A DNA stretch of 64,000 bases from Parasegetibacter sp. NRK P23 (GTDB taxonomy: Bacteria; Bacteroidota; Bacteroidia; Chitinophagales; Chitinophagaceae), in assembly GCF_023721715.1 (NCBI RefSeq), contig NZ_JAMDLG010000023.1, positions 1 through 64,000 of the forward strand. Direction: 5' to 3'. Shown one piece after another: positions 32,504 through 42,173 of the stretch (position 1 is its first letter; the number at the start of each line of letters is the position of its first letter). The translations under genes were made by a program, and so were the position numbers. The notes below the pieces were generated by a model. The model had not been told where the DNA came from and did no database searches. It was given only the letters and a program-made list of their open reading frames with translations.

Positions 32504-33154
32504 TCAGTGTCCTTCTTCTACATGCGTGACGCCGCCGGAGATGGCGAACTTCATCGCATCACCCGCATTCACATGTGGGAGGGGTTTGATCCGTTCCGCA
32601 GGTACCCAGTACACCTTTCCGGCAATGGAATAAGAAAAAGGCACATACACGGCTACGTGAGCGGGCAATTCAAACTGGTGTCCGTCGTCCTGGGTGATAA
32701 AAGCCACCTGCCAAACATCATTGTTGTCCAGGGAAACCAGCACCGGACGGTTGAACTTCTTTTTATCACCGGCGAACGCTTCAAAAAAGTCTTTTACTGA
32801 ACTGTAGATAAACTTGATGCCCGGGGTTCTTTCCAGTATCTTATCGAAAATATCCACGAGCCTGCCCACTACAAAGAAGCTTGAAACATATCCTACAAGA
32901 AACACAATAAGTACCACCAGGATAAAACCCAGTCCGGGTATATTTGCCGGTTGCCCGGTCGCATCCGTTTTTAACAGTCCTGGTGCTACACGATGAATCA
33001 GGCCCGGTACCAGGCTGTCAATAAAGGAGAACAGGGAGATAACCGCCCAAACGGTGATGGTGATTGGGGCAAGGATGATAATGCCCTGGAAAAAATACTG
33101 GATGATCCGTTTCCAGTGCCACCTGCTCAACTGACGTAGTTTTTTACTGTCCAT
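32504..33154 (-). CDS. DUF502-family inner-membrane protein
   Basis: The 216-residue protein has two membrane segments: IIQYFFQGIIILAPITITVW with SLF, and FILVVLIVFLVGYVSSFFVV. The DUF502 core follows (LERTPGIKFIYSSVKDFFEA, then VAVYVPFSYSIAGKVYWVP). The family is widespread and its role is unknown; it may affect envelope stability. I start at Met 33154 rather than the longer frame, because upstream codons run through the TTTTGAA repeat and look non-coding. Confidence 0.85.
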   Translation of the reverse strand: MDSKKLRQLSRWHWKRIIQYFFQGIIILAPITITVWAVISLFSFIDSLVPGLIHRVAPGLLKTDATGQPANIPGLGFILVVLIVFLVGYVSSFFVVGRLVDIFDKILERTPGIKFIYSSVKDFFEAFAGDKKKFNRPVLVSLDNNDVWQVAFITQDDGHQFELPAHVAVYVPFSYSIAGKVYWVPAERIKPLPHVNAGDAMKFAISGGVTHVEEGH

Positions 33155-33191
33155 GCAACGTTTGTTTGTAATGCGGGGTAAAGGTAGAGGA

Positions 33192-33224
33192 GATTTTGAA
33201 TTTTGAATTTTGGATTTTGAATTG
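33192..33224. repeat. Short tandem repeat based on TTTTGAA
   Basis: Four consecutive copies of a 7-8 base unit (ATTTTGAA, TTTTGAA, TTTTGGA, TTTTGAA) lie between the DUF502 gene and the TetR gene. Such tracts are common in non-coding DNA of this phylum and often produce false QNSK-type coding frames. Confidence 0.7.
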
Positions 33225-33342
33225 GGGCCGTTTTGCTTTGCGCTTTCTTTTACTTCCTCTTCTTCCATGAGTGGCAAAAAATAATGATGGGAAACTTTGG
33301 TGACGTAAAAAGTTTCCATAGTTTTGGGCAGATTTTTGAGTA

Positions 33343-33996
33343 ATGGAAGTAAAAGACAGAATCAGGGGCAAGGCCGAAGAGTTGTTCAAGCGCTTTGGCA
33401 TCCGCACGATTACCATGGATGAGATCGCCAACCAGTTGGGGGTCTCCAAAAAAACCATCTACCAGTACTACGCCGATAAAGACGCGCTGGTGGATGCGGT
33501 AATTGAAGAGGAGATCGCCCGTTCCGAAGAGGATTGTATGAAAGGGTTTCACGAGGCCCGGAATGCAATTGACGAGATATTTATTGTGCTGGAACAGGTT
33601 GAGCGTACCTTCAGTGACATTAATCCCACTGTTTTTTACGATCTCGAAAGATTTCATTTCTCCGCTTTCCAAAGGTTTAAGGTTTTCAAGGAGCAGTTTC
33701 TCCTCAATATGATCAGTAGCAATCTCCGCAGGGGGATCGCAGAAGAATTGTATCGCCCCGAACTTGAGGTGGATATCATTTCAAGGTACCGGATGGGCTT
33801 TTGTATGGGCATGGTGTTCGACCAGGAATTGTTCCCCATATCCAAATACAATATCGCGAAACTGCAAAAGGAAATACTGGAGCACTTCCTGTATGGGGTG
33901 GTCTCTATGAAAGGATATAAACTCATTCTGAAATACAAATCGGAACGCACCAAAAAAAGCACGCACAATGAACCGACTTATGAAGCAAAGCCATAA
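33343..33996 (+). CDS. TetR-family repressor of the efflux operon
   Basis: This 217-residue regulator has an N-terminal HTH: ELFKRFGIRTITMDEIANQL followed by GVSKKTIYQYYADKDALVDA. The C-terminal part is a helical ligand domain. The gene overlaps the outer-membrane efflux gene at its 3' end by 17-29 bases, so the two are translationally coupled and the whole efflux set is one operon. By family habit it represses its own operon until a toxic ligand binds. I see no palindromic operator upstream that I would commit to. Confidence 0.88.
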   Translation: MEVKDRIRGKAEELFKRFGIRTITMDEIANQLGVSKKTIYQYYADKDALVDAVIEEEIARSEEDCMKGFHEARNAIDEIFIVLEQVERTFSDINPTVFYDLERFHFSAFQRFKVFKEQFLLNMISSNLRRGIAEELYRPELEVDIISRYRMGFCMGMVFDQELFPISKYNIAKLQKEILEHFLYGVVSMKGYKLILKYKSERTKKSTHNEPTYEAKP

Positions 33997-35392
33997 ACAT
34001 GCCGGCAGGAAGCCCCTCTTCCTGTTCGTACTGATGGCCGCTGTTTTTTCTACTTCCAGTTTCGCGCAAACAAAACATGAACTCACAGTTCAGGAAGCCG
34101 TTGACCGCGCTTACCAGAACGTAATTGACCTCAAAAACAAAGAACTCGACCTGAAAATCCAGGAAGCCATGAACAAAGGTATCCTGGGGCAGGCGCTTCC
34201 ACAGATCAAGGGAGATATAGGCGCTCAGTATTTTTACAAACTCCCCATCTTCCTTTTCCCCGACGGAACATCTTCCGCCGTGTACCAGGTTTTGAAGGAT
34301 GAAGGTGTACAGGGCAGCAATGGTCCTATTACGGATGTGCCGTCTCCCGTATTGCGCCCGGTAAGTTTCCAGCAGCCCTGGAACGCGAGCGCCGGCGTAA
34401 CCCTTACCCAGTTGCTGTTTCAGCCTGATGTATTTGTAGGCTTACAGGCCCGGGCGGCATCCATTGATTTTGCGAAGAAGAACATTGAATTGTCTAAAGA
34501 AGATGTGAAAGACTCCGCCTACAAAAGATATTACGCCGTACTGATTGCGGAAAAACAACTGGAATTCGTGAACGATGGCGTGAAGCGTATTGAGAAACTG
34601 GTGCGCGACAACGAGATCATGTTCAAGGAAGGATTCATCGAAAAACTGGATGTGGACCGCGCAAGGGTACAGCTTTCCAACCTGAAGACCATGCAAACCA
34701 CCATAAGGAACGGTATTCACCTTTCTTATGCGGCATTAAAATATGCCCTCGGTCTTCCGCAGGTGGATACATTGGTGCTGAAAGATTCCCTCACGATTGA
34801 TGAAGTGAAGGCGGGCATCCTGGACGATGCTTTTCAATACGAAAACAGGAAAGAGTTTCAATTGCTGCAGACTTCTCTCGAATTGCAGAAACTTGACCTG
34901 AAACGATACAAACTCCGCTATATCCCAACGGTTTCCCTGATCGGGAATTTCACCAGGCAGGCGCAGGCGGAAAAATTCATCTTCAGCAAAGACGCGTTTT
35001 GGTACAGTACCGGTTACGCGGGCGTAAACATCAGTGTGCCCATATTCGATGGCTTCCAGCGCAGGTACCAGGTGAAACAGTCGATGTACCAGGTTGAAAA
35101 AGCGGAGAACTCCCTGGAAAACCTGAAGCGGGTGATCGACCTGCAACAAACCATAAACAGGGAATCACTCAAGAACGCGCTGCTCAGTTTCGATGAGCAA
35201 CAACGCAACATTGACCTGGCGGAGAAAGTGTACAATTCGACCAAACTGAAATTTGAACAGGGACTGGGCAACAGTTTCGAACTGATCCAGGCGGAGAACG
35301 ACCTGCAGACCTCTCAGTCCAATTATTTCCAGGCCATGTACGACGCCATCATCGCCAAAATCAGTTACCAACGCTCTTTAGGAAAACTCTAA
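33968..35392 (+). CDS. TolC-type outer-membrane efflux protein
   Basis: The 474-residue protein has a signal peptide (ending SSFAQ) and two outer-membrane-efflux domains with long alpha-helices, e.g. LTVQEAVDRAYQNVIDLKNK and VDRARVQLSNLKTMQTTIRN, and the C-terminal FEQGLGNSFELIQAENDLQ. It forms the exit duct of a tripartite pump. The start at 33968 or 33980 is undecided; both overlap the tetR end. The adaptor and pump genes follow at once. Confidence 0.9.
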   Translation: MNRLMKQSHKHAGRKPLFLFVLMAAVFSTSSFAQTKHELTVQEAVDRAYQNVIDLKNKELDLKIQEAMNKGILGQALPQIKGDIGAQYFYKLPIFLFPDGTSSAVYQVLKDEGVQGSNGPITDVPSPVLRPVSFQQPWNASAGVTLTQLLFQPDVFVGLQARAASIDFAKKNIELSKEDVKDSAYKRYYAVLIAEKQLEFVNDGVKRIEKLVRDNEIMFKEGFIEKLDVDRARVQLSNLKTMQTTIRNGIHLSYAALKYALGLPQVDTLVLKDSLTIDEVKAGILDDAFQYENRKEFQLLQTSLELQKLDLKRYKLRYIPTVSLIGNFTRQAQAEKFIFSKDAFWYSTGYAGVNISVPIFDGFQRRYQVKQSMYQVEKAENSLENLKRVIDLQQTINRESLKNALLSFDEQQRNIDLAEKVYNSTKLKFEQGLGNSFELIQAENDLQTSQSNYFQAMYDAIIAKISYQRSLGKL

Positions 35393-35442
35393 TTTATTCA
35401 ACGCCAACCAATCAAATCGCTATGATCCTTAAATATTATAAC

Positions 35443-36606
35443 ATGAAGAAACAGCACTTTTACGGGCTGCTTTGGGTTACATTGTTCCTTTATTCCTGCG
35501 GAAGCGCTACCAAAGATGAGCTTGCCGGAAAAAAGGCCGAACTGGATAAACTGAAAAAAGAACAGCAGGGAATATCGGATAAGATCACCGCGCTGGAACA
35601 GGAGATCAGTAAACTGGATACCGCCGCCGGTAAATCCAAGAACGTCAAACTGGTAAGCGTGAGTCCTATTCAGACTGAGGCGTTCTCTCACTTCATAGAA
35701 TTGCAGGGAACCGTGGATGCGGAGAACTCCGCCTATGTGGCCCCTCCCAACGGGCAGGGCGGTATCGTTAAGGCCCTGTTCGTGAAACAGGGTGACGCGG
35801 TAAGAAAAGGACAACTGCTCGCAAGACTGGATGACCAGCAGATCCGCCAGCAGATCGCCCCGCTGAAAGTGCAGCTTGAAACAGCAAGAGATACTTACAA
35901 CAGGACCAAAAACCTCTGGGACCAAGGCATTGGCGCTTACCAGAACGTACTCACCGCCAAAACACAGGTGGAGAGCCTTGAAAAGAACATCGCTATTTTC
36001 GAGAACCAGATCAGTCTGATGAATGTTACCGCCCCTACATCCGGTGTGGCGGATGTGGTGAACGTGCGTGTGGGAGAGGCTTTCACCGGCATGAGCGCTA
36101 CCGGTCCGCAGATCCGCATCGTCAATACCAGCAGCCTGAAATTGGTGGCCAACGTACCTGAAAATTACCTCGGACGCGTGACCAAAGGCAGCCAGGTGGA
36201 AATCGTATTACCCGACGATAACGACCGCACCATCACAGCCAATGTGAATGTGGTGAGCTCGGTGATTGATCCCGCCACGCGTTCTTTCTACATCGAAGCC
36301 AAAGTGCCCGGAAACTCCAAGGTGCGGCCCAACCAGGTGGCCAAGGTGCGCATCAAGGATTATGGCAACAAAGACGCCATCACCATTCCCGTGAACACCT
36401 TGCAGAACGATGAAACCAGCAAATTTGTACTTGTGGCCGTGAAAGAGAAAGGAGGAATGGTGGCGCGCAAACGCACCGTTACCGTGGGAGAACTGTATGC
36501 CAACAAACTGGAAGTGAAGAGTGGTCTCCAACCCGGAGATGTGTTGATAACAGAAGGATTCCAGGGCCTGTACGATGGCCAACCCATTACCACGGAAGCC
36601 AAGTAA
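35443..36606 (+). CDS. RND efflux adaptor (membrane fusion lipoprotein)
   Basis: This 387-residue lipoprotein has a signal with lipobox LFLYSC. A short coiled coil follows (ELAGKKAELDKLKKEQQGIS, residues 20-60). Then come the biotinyl-lipoyl half (VKALFVKQGDAVRKGQLLA) with a helical hairpin to about residue 190, and beta-barrel and proximal domains (ITVGELYANKLEVKSGLQPG-like end). It bridges the inner pump and the TolC duct. I start at ATG 35443, where the lipoprotein signal begins. The extra coiled coil before the lipoyl domain is unusual for the family. Confidence 0.88.
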   Translation: MKKQHFYGLLWVTLFLYSCGSATKDELAGKKAELDKLKKEQQGISDKITALEQEISKLDTAAGKSKNVKLVSVSPIQTEAFSHFIELQGTVDAENSAYVAPPNGQGGIVKALFVKQGDAVRKGQLLARLDDQQIRQQIAPLKVQLETARDTYNRTKNLWDQGIGAYQNVLTAKTQVESLEKNIAIFENQISLMNVTAPTSGVADVVNVRVGEAFTGMSATGPQIRIVNTSSLKLVANVPENYLGRVTKGSQVEIVLPDDNDRTITANVNVVSSVIDPATRSFYIEAKVPGNSKVRPNQVAKVRIKDYGNKDAITIPVNTLQNDETSKFVLVAVKEKGGMVARKRTVTVGELYANKLEVKSGLQPGDVLITEGFQGLYDGQPITTEAK

Positions 36607-36633
36607 TTCAACTCATAACTTATTCGCCCATAC

Positions 36634-39600
36634 ATGAGCCATCTAGAAAGTTTATCCGGTAAGTTTAAGCAGTTTAAACCTACCTCCTGGAGCATTAACA
36701 ACAAGACCTCCATCTACCTGCTGATGCTGTTCATCTCAGTAGTAGGTGTGACGCTCTTCAGAACCTTGCCCAAAGAACAGTTTCCCGATATCGTGATCCC
36801 TACCATTTACATTCAAACGGTGTATGTGGGGAACTCACCAAAAGATATGGAGAACCTGGTAACGCAACCCATCGAAAAACAGATCAAATCCATCACCGGG
36901 GCGAAGATCACTAAAGTGACCAGTACTTCCGTACAGGATTTCTCGGCCATCATGGTGGAATTTGATACCGATGTGAAAGTGGATATCGCGTTGCAAAAAG
37001 TGAAAGACGCGGTGGACAAAGCAGAAACCGATCTGCCCACCGATCTCACCCAGGAACCCACCGTGCAGGAAGTGAGTTTCTCCGACCAGCCCATCATGTA
37101 CGTGAACATCAGCGGCGACTTTGAACTGATGAAGCTCAAGGAAATGGCCGACGAAACACAGGACAGGCTGGAAGAACTGCCCATGATCAACCGTGTGGAC
37201 CTGGTAGGCGCGCCTGAAAGAGAGTTCCAGATTAACGTGGACAATTACAGGATGCAGGCCGCCAATGTGACCTACGATGATATCGCCGGCGCCGTGGCCC
37301 GCGAAAATATGGATATCTCCGGCGGACAGCTGGAAGTGGGCAACATGAAACGCACATTGCAGTTAAAAGGACAACTTAAAACAGCTGCAGATATTGAAGC
37401 GATCGTGGTAAGAAACTCCACCGGAGCGCCACTCTATCTCCGTGACCTGGCTTCCGTAAAGGATACCATCAAGGATACAGAGAGCTATGCGCGCTTGAAT
37501 GGTAAAAAAGTAATCACCCTCAACATCATCAAAAGATCGGGGGAGAACCTCATTGAAACTTCCGATGCAGTGAAGGAAGTGGTGGATGACCTTACAAAGA
37601 ATTACTACCCGGAAAACCTGAACGTGGTGATCACCGGTGACCAGAGTAAGCTCACCCGCACTTCTTTCAACGAACTGGTGAACACCATTGTGATCGGGTT
37701 CATCCTGGTACTCATCATCCTCATGTTCTTCATGGGTATTACCAACGCGTTCTTCGTGGCGCTTTCGGTACCGCTGAGTATGTTCGTGGCCTTCATGTTC
37801 CTGCCGGCCGCTGATCTTATCGTGGGTACGAACGTTACCCTGAACTTCATCGTATTGTTCGCGTTGCTCTTCGGGTTGGGCATCATCGTGGACGACGCCA
37901 TCGTGGTGATTGAAAACACGCACCGGATATTCGTGGAAGCGAAAGGTAAAATGTCGCCTGTCAGGGCCGCGAAAATGGCCGCGGGAGAAGTGTTCGTGCC
38001 GGTATTATCGGGAACGCTCACCACATTGGCGCCCTTTATTCCCCTGTTGTTCTGGCCCGGCATCATTGGTAAGTTCATGATCTACCTGCCAACGATGCTC
38101 ATCTTTACACTATCCGCTTCGCTGATCGTGGCGTTCATCATGAACCCGGTGTTCGCCGTGGACTTCATGAACCATCCGGAAGACGGGCACGTGAAGAAGA
38201 AGTCGGATATTTTCAGAAAGCCGTTGTTCTGGATCGCCGTGGCGATCGGCATACTGCTTGATCTCTTTGGCTTTACTTTCCTTGGCAACCTGATCCTGTT
38301 CATTGTAATATTGTCCATCTTCAACGTATATGTGCTGGATGGCTGGATCCATTCTTTCCAGAACAAGGTATTGCCGGGCATCATGCGCAGGTATGAAACG
38401 GCGCTGCGTTGGGCATTGAAAGGCTGGCGCCCCGTTTGGCTGCTGGTAGGCACCTTCGGATTGCTGATCTTTTCGTTTATCGTATTCGGCATCGCCACTT
38501 CCACGGGAAGGGTGCAGGTGGTGTTCTTCCCCAGCGGCGATCCCAACCAGATTTTTGTGTACCTCAAACTGCCTGTGGGTACCGATGTGAAGTACACCGA
38601 TTCCATCACCAAACAACTCGAATCAAGGGTGTATAAGGTGTTGGATATGGAAAACGGCAAAGAGAACCCGATGGTGGAAAGTGTGATCACGAATATCGCC
38701 GTGGGCGCGAGTGATCCGATGAGCGGCGACAGAAGTACGCGTCCAGAAAGAGGACGTATCCAGGTTTCCTTCGTGGAATTCGAAAAGAGACATGGCAGAT
38801 CCTCCGCGCCTTATCTTGACTCCATCCGTGCCGTGATGAAAGGGATTCCCGGCGCTGAAATATCCGTTGACCAGGAGCAGGGTGGTCCGCCCACCGAGCC
38901 GCCCGTAAACATTGAGATCGCGAGCGAGAACTTCGATGACCTGATCAAAACCTCCGTGGCATTGAAGAACTACCTCGACTCCATCCGTGTTCCGGGTGTG
39001 GAAGAACTGAAAATGGACGTGGACCTCACCAACCCGGAAATAGCGCTTACTATTGACCGGGAGCGCGCCCTGAGCGAAGGTGTTTCCACGGCCCAGATCG
39101 GGATGCAACTCCGTACCGCCCTCTTCGGAAGGGAACTCACCAAGATCAAAGAAGGAGAAGAAGAATACAAAATACAGCTCCGCAACCTGGAAGTGCAACG
39201 CAAGAACCTCGTGGACCTGCTGAACATGAACATCTATTTCCGCGATATGGCCACGGGTGGTTTCAAAAGTATTCCGCTCAGTTCACTCGTGAAAGTGGAC
39301 TACACCAGTACCCTTGGAAGTGTGATCCGCAAAAAACAGAAGCGGACCATTACCCTTACGTCGAATGTATTGCTCACCCAGGGCTATACGCCTACCGGTG
39401 TGAACCAGGAGATCAAAGGATATATTGATCGTTTCCGCAAACCTGCCGAAAGTGTGACCATCAAACAAACAGGTGAAGGGGAACAACAGGCCGAGACGGG
39501 CGCATTCCTCGGAAACGCCATGCTGATCGCGCTGATGCTGATACTCTTTATCCTCGTGCTCCAGTTCAACTCCATCAGTAAACCAGTGATCATCCTTACC

Positions 39601-40224
39601 GAGATCGTGTTCAGTATCATCGGTGTATTGCTGGGCTTCGCCATCACCGGGATGACGCTTTCGGTTGTAATGACGGGTATCGGTATCGTGGGGCTTGCGG
39701 GTATCGTGGTGAAAAACGGTATCCTGGTGATTGAATTCGCCGATGAACTCCGTGGGCGTGGTGTCAAAACCAGGGATGCGGTAATAGAAGCCGGTAAAAC
39801 CAGGATCATCCCCGTATTGCTTACGGCGGTGGCCGCTATCCTCGGTTTCATCCCCATCGCGGTGGGCTTCAACATCGACTTTATCAGGATGTTCTCGGAA
39901 CTGAACCCGAACATCTTCTTCGGAGGCGACAACGCCGTGTTCTGGAAACCACTTTCCTGGACCATCATATTCGGGTTGATCCTGGCGTTCTTCATGACCC
40001 TGCTGATCGTGCCCAGTATGTACCTTATCGCGGAGCGCCTGAAAAGGCCCATGCGCAGGATGTACGGGGGCAAATGGGTATCGTTCCTGGGCATTCCGCC
40101 GTTCACCCTCCTGTTCCTGCCACTGATGTTCATCACCATGTTCGCGCACAGAAGGGCCGTGGCCAGAAGGGAAAGAAGACTTGGCGGTGCCGTGGGTAAG
40201 AAATGGACCGGAAGCTGGTTCTAA
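36634..40224 (+). CDS. RND-family efflux pump (AcrB/HAE1-like)
   Basis: The 1196-residue inner-membrane pump has 12 expected membrane segments and two large periplasmic loops. Landmarks are LPKEQFPDIVIPTIYIQTVY, the TM4 proton-relay region LLFGLGIIVDDAIVVIENTH and the C-terminal VLLTAVAAILGFIPIAVGF. It is about 150 residues longer than AcrB. Visible extra length lies after TM6 (PEDGHVKKKSDIFRKP and the added hydrophobic pair) and before TM12 (FSELNPNIFFGGDNAVFWKP). It would export drugs, lipids or other toxic compounds by proton antiport. It is the last gene of the tetR operon; a hairpin with six T follows. Confidence 0.92.
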   Translation: MSHLESLSGKFKQFKPTSWSINNKTSIYLLMLFISVVGVTLFRTLPKEQFPDIVIPTIYIQTVYVGNSPKDMENLVTQPIEKQIKSITGAKITKVTSTSVQDFSAIMVEFDTDVKVDIALQKVKDAVDKAETDLPTDLTQEPTVQEVSFSDQPIMYVNISGDFELMKLKEMADETQDRLEELPMINRVDLVGAPEREFQINVDNYRMQAANVTYDDIAGAVARENMDISGGQLEVGNMKRTLQLKGQLKTAADIEAIVVRNSTGAPLYLRDLASVKDTIKDTESYARLNGKKVITLNIIKRSGENLIETSDAVKEVVDDLTKNYYPENLNVVITGDQSKLTRTSFNELVNTIVIGFILVLIILMFFMGITNAFFVALSVPLSMFVAFMFLPAADLIVGTNVTLNFIVLFALLFGLGIIVDDAIVVIENTHRIFVEAKGKMSPVRAAKMAAGEVFVPVLSGTLTTLAPFIPLLFWPGIIGKFMIYLPTMLIFTLSASLIVAFIMNPVFAVDFMNHPEDGHVKKKSDIFRKPLFWIAVAIGILLDLFGFTFLGNLILFIVILSIFNVYVLDGWIHSFQNKVLPGIMRRYETALRWALKGWRPVWLLVGTFGLLIFSFIVFGIATSTGRVQVVFFPSGDPNQIFVYLKLPVGTDVKYTDSITKQLESRVYKVLDMENGKENPMVESVITNIAVGASDPMSGDRSTRPERGRIQVSFVEFEKRHGRSSAPYLDSIRAVMKGIPGAEISVDQEQGGPPTEPPVNIEIASENFDDLIKTSVALKNYLDSIRVPGVEELKMDVDLTNPEIALTIDRERALSEGVSTAQIGMQLRTALFGRELTKIKEGEEEYKIQLRNLEVQRKNLVDLLNMNIYFRDMATGGFKSIPLSSLVKVDYTSTLGSVIRKKQKRTITLTSNVLLTQGYTPTGVNQEIKGYIDRFRKPAESVTIKQTGEGEQQAETGAFLGNAMLIALMLILFILVLQFNSISKPVIILTEIVFSIIGVLLGFAITGMTLSVVMTGIGIVGLAGIVVKNGILVIEFADELRGRGVKTRDAVIEAGKTRIIPVLLTAVAAILGFIPIAVGFNIDFIRMFSELNPNIFFGGDNAVFWKPLSWTIIFGLILAFFMTLLIVPSMYLIAERLKRPMRRMYGGKWVSFLGIPPFTLLFLPLMFITMFAHRRAVARRERRLGGAVGKKWTGSWF

Positions 40225-40252
40225 ATATTCCGCACAATAATTGAACAATTAA

Positions 40253-40306
40253 GGAGTTTTCATATATCATTGCATTTCACGCGAGATATATGAAAACTCC
40301 TTTTTT
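40253..40306 (+). terminator. Terminator-like hairpin that buries the next start codon
   Basis: Arms 40253-40268 and 40285-40300 pair perfectly over 16 bases around a 16-base loop. Six T follow at once (40301-40306), the form of a Rho-independent terminator for the efflux operon. The ATG of the next gene (40290-40292) is in the right arm and the T tract is codons 4-6. The hairpin could attenuate transcription or mask the start codon. Confidence 0.75.
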
Positions 40307-42164
40307 AGCCTTACTCCTTTCCGTGGTATCTTTTACGGTTACCGCGCAAACCCCGGATGATGATATTGTGATGGCCGAACGCATTGAACGGTACGAATTC
40401 GCGAAGGGCGATAAAGACAATCCCGTTCATGTGAAACAGCATTTTTTTACCAGGTACAGGTGCGACGCCACCCGTGGGGTTGTTCCTTATGTGGAGTTTT
40501 ACAATGAGCAAAGTCGTGTAGACGCGGCGGAAGTGCATGTTTCCGGGAAAAAACTGAAAGGCTTGAAAGTGCGGGACGAATACTATTCCGTAGATGATAT
40601 TTTCTTCTCCGATGCAAGGGTGTATTTTTTTGAGGTTCCGCTGGAAAAGAAAGGTTCTGAAACAGCGGTGGAGCTCAAAAAAACCATTCTCGATCCCAAG
40701 TATTTCACCACGGTCTATTTCCCCGAAAGCCTTCCGGTGGAAATGAAAAAAGTGGAGATCGTTGTTCCCGCCTGGATGAAACTGGAAATACGCGAGCGCA
40801 ACATGGAGGGCGTAACCATTGAAAAATCGGTACAACCCGGTACAGGGAAAAACACAGGCGCACAGGTACATACCTATACATTGAAAAATATTCCGGCGCA
40901 GAAAAAACAGCCGGGCATGCCGGGTCCCAGCCATGTGTATCCCCACCTGATGTTGCTTACCCAGGAAGCCGCGGTGGAAACGGGTACCGTAAAGTACTTT
41001 GCCACTTTGCCGGATCAATACAAATGGTACCATTCATTGGTAAAGGGGTTAACCATCAGTACGCCGGCTATTGAAGCGAAGGCCCGTGAAATAACCAATG
41101 GCGCCACCGATCCGGTTGAAAAAATGAAACGGGTTTTGCATTGGGTGCAGGACAATATCCGTTACATCGCGTTCGAGAACGGCATCGCCGGATTCAGGCC
41201 CATGGAAGCGGAGCAGGTATTGCAGAAAAAATATGGTGATTGCAAGGGTATGGCTAACCTTACCCGGTCGTTGCTGAAAGCTTCCGGTGTGGATGCGCGG
41301 TTGTGCTGGATCGGCACGAACCACCTCGCTTACGATTACAGTACGCCTTCGTTGTGCGTGGACAATCACATGATCTGTGCCGTGAAATCAGAAGGGAAAA
41401 CTTTTTTCCTGGATGGCACGGAAAGTTTCATCGGATGGGAAGAGTATGCGCAACGCATCCAGGGGCGGCAGGTATTAATAGAAGACGGGGAAGGATTTCT
41501 TCTCGAAAAAGTTCCCGAAAGAGATTTCACCCAGAATACGAAATCAGAGGTTTCCGAAATTGTGATCAATGGAACCGACTTTAAAGGAAACACAAAGTTC
41601 ACCTGGCGCGGCGAATCGAAATCAGGGTTGCTTTCGGCCCTGCACTCCTTTTCTAAAGAGGAGCAGGAGAAAATGCTGGTAGATTATTTCCGCGAGAACC
41701 GCAAAGGATTTGTATTGTCCGGGCTGAAGAAGCCTTCGCTGGACAATTGGTCTGGTAACCTTGACGGAGGGTATACATTCGAATGGAAAGAGGCCGCTTC
41801 TTCCTTCGGAAAAGAAATATATTTTGAGCCGGATTTCAGGAAAGAATTCGCTTCAGCAAGCATCGATACCACCAAAAGGACCGCCGACTATGAGTTTCCC
41901 TATAAATACAATATTGAACAACAAACCTTCTTCTCCTTCCCGGAAGGCTATACACTGAAATCAACGCCCAAAGCCTTTTCAGTGCAAAGACCAGGCTATG
42001 CGATCACCATCACGGCCATGGCTGAAAAAGGCGGCCTGCTGTACAAAAAGAAGATCAGTTTATCGCAAACGCGCCTGCCGTTAAAAAACATCGTTCAATG
42101 GAACGAAGACATTTCCGCACTGAAAAAATACTACAACGAACAAGTTATTCTTACCCGATCATAA
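40290..42164 (+). CDS. Exported transglutaminase-like protein
   Basis: The 624-residue protein has a signal peptide (MKTPFLALLLSVVSFTVTAQ). An N-terminal beta-rich DUF3857-like region follows. A transglutaminase/protease core lies near residues 260-390, with the full triad visible: Cys in YGDCKGMANL, His in DNHMICAV and Asp in FFLDGTESF. The C-terminal third is beta-rich. It probably processes or cross-links protein or peptidoglycan peptides in the periplasm. The ATG lies inside a strong hairpin; no better start is available, since the signal peptide begins there. The DUF3857 gene follows after nine bases, so they form a pair. Confidence 0.82.
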   Translation: MKTPFLALLLSVVSFTVTAQTPDDDIVMAERIERYEFAKGDKDNPVHVKQHFFTRYRCDATRGVVPYVEFYNEQSRVDAAEVHVSGKKLKGLKVRDEYYSVDDIFFSDARVYFFEVPLEKKGSETAVELKKTILDPKYFTTVYFPESLPVEMKKVEIVVPAWMKLEIRERNMEGVTIEKSVQPGTGKNTGAQVHTYTLKNIPAQKKQPGMPGPSHVYPHLMLLTQEAAVETGTVKYFATLPDQYKWYHSLVKGLTISTPAIEAKAREITNGATDPVEKMKRVLHWVQDNIRYIAFENGIAGFRPMEAEQVLQKKYGDCKGMANLTRSLLKASGVDARLCWIGTNHLAYDYSTPSLCVDNHMICAVKSEGKTFFLDGTESFIGWEEYAQRIQGRQVLIEDGEGFLLEKVPERDFTQNTKSEVSEIVINGTDFKGNTKFTWRGESKSGLLSALHSFSKEEQEKMLVDYFRENRKGFVLSGLKKPSLDNWSGNLDGGYTFEWKEAASSFGKEIYFEPDFRKEFASASIDTTKRTADYEFPYKYNIEQQTFFSFPEGYTLKSTPKAFSVQRPGYAITITAMAEKGGLLYKKKISLSQTRLPLKNIVQWNEDISALKKYYNEQVILTRS

Positions 42165-42173
42165 CCCCTTTAC

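Noticed and set aside
33250-33672. Coding frame through the TTTTGAA repeat, opposite tetR
   Set aside because: It overlaps an intact TetR gene and a low-complexity tract; the product has no domain.
39283-40248. 321-codon minus-strand frame opposite the RND pump gene
   Set aside because: It is rich in His, Asp and Gln, as expected from the complement of a membrane-protein gene; no family is seen.
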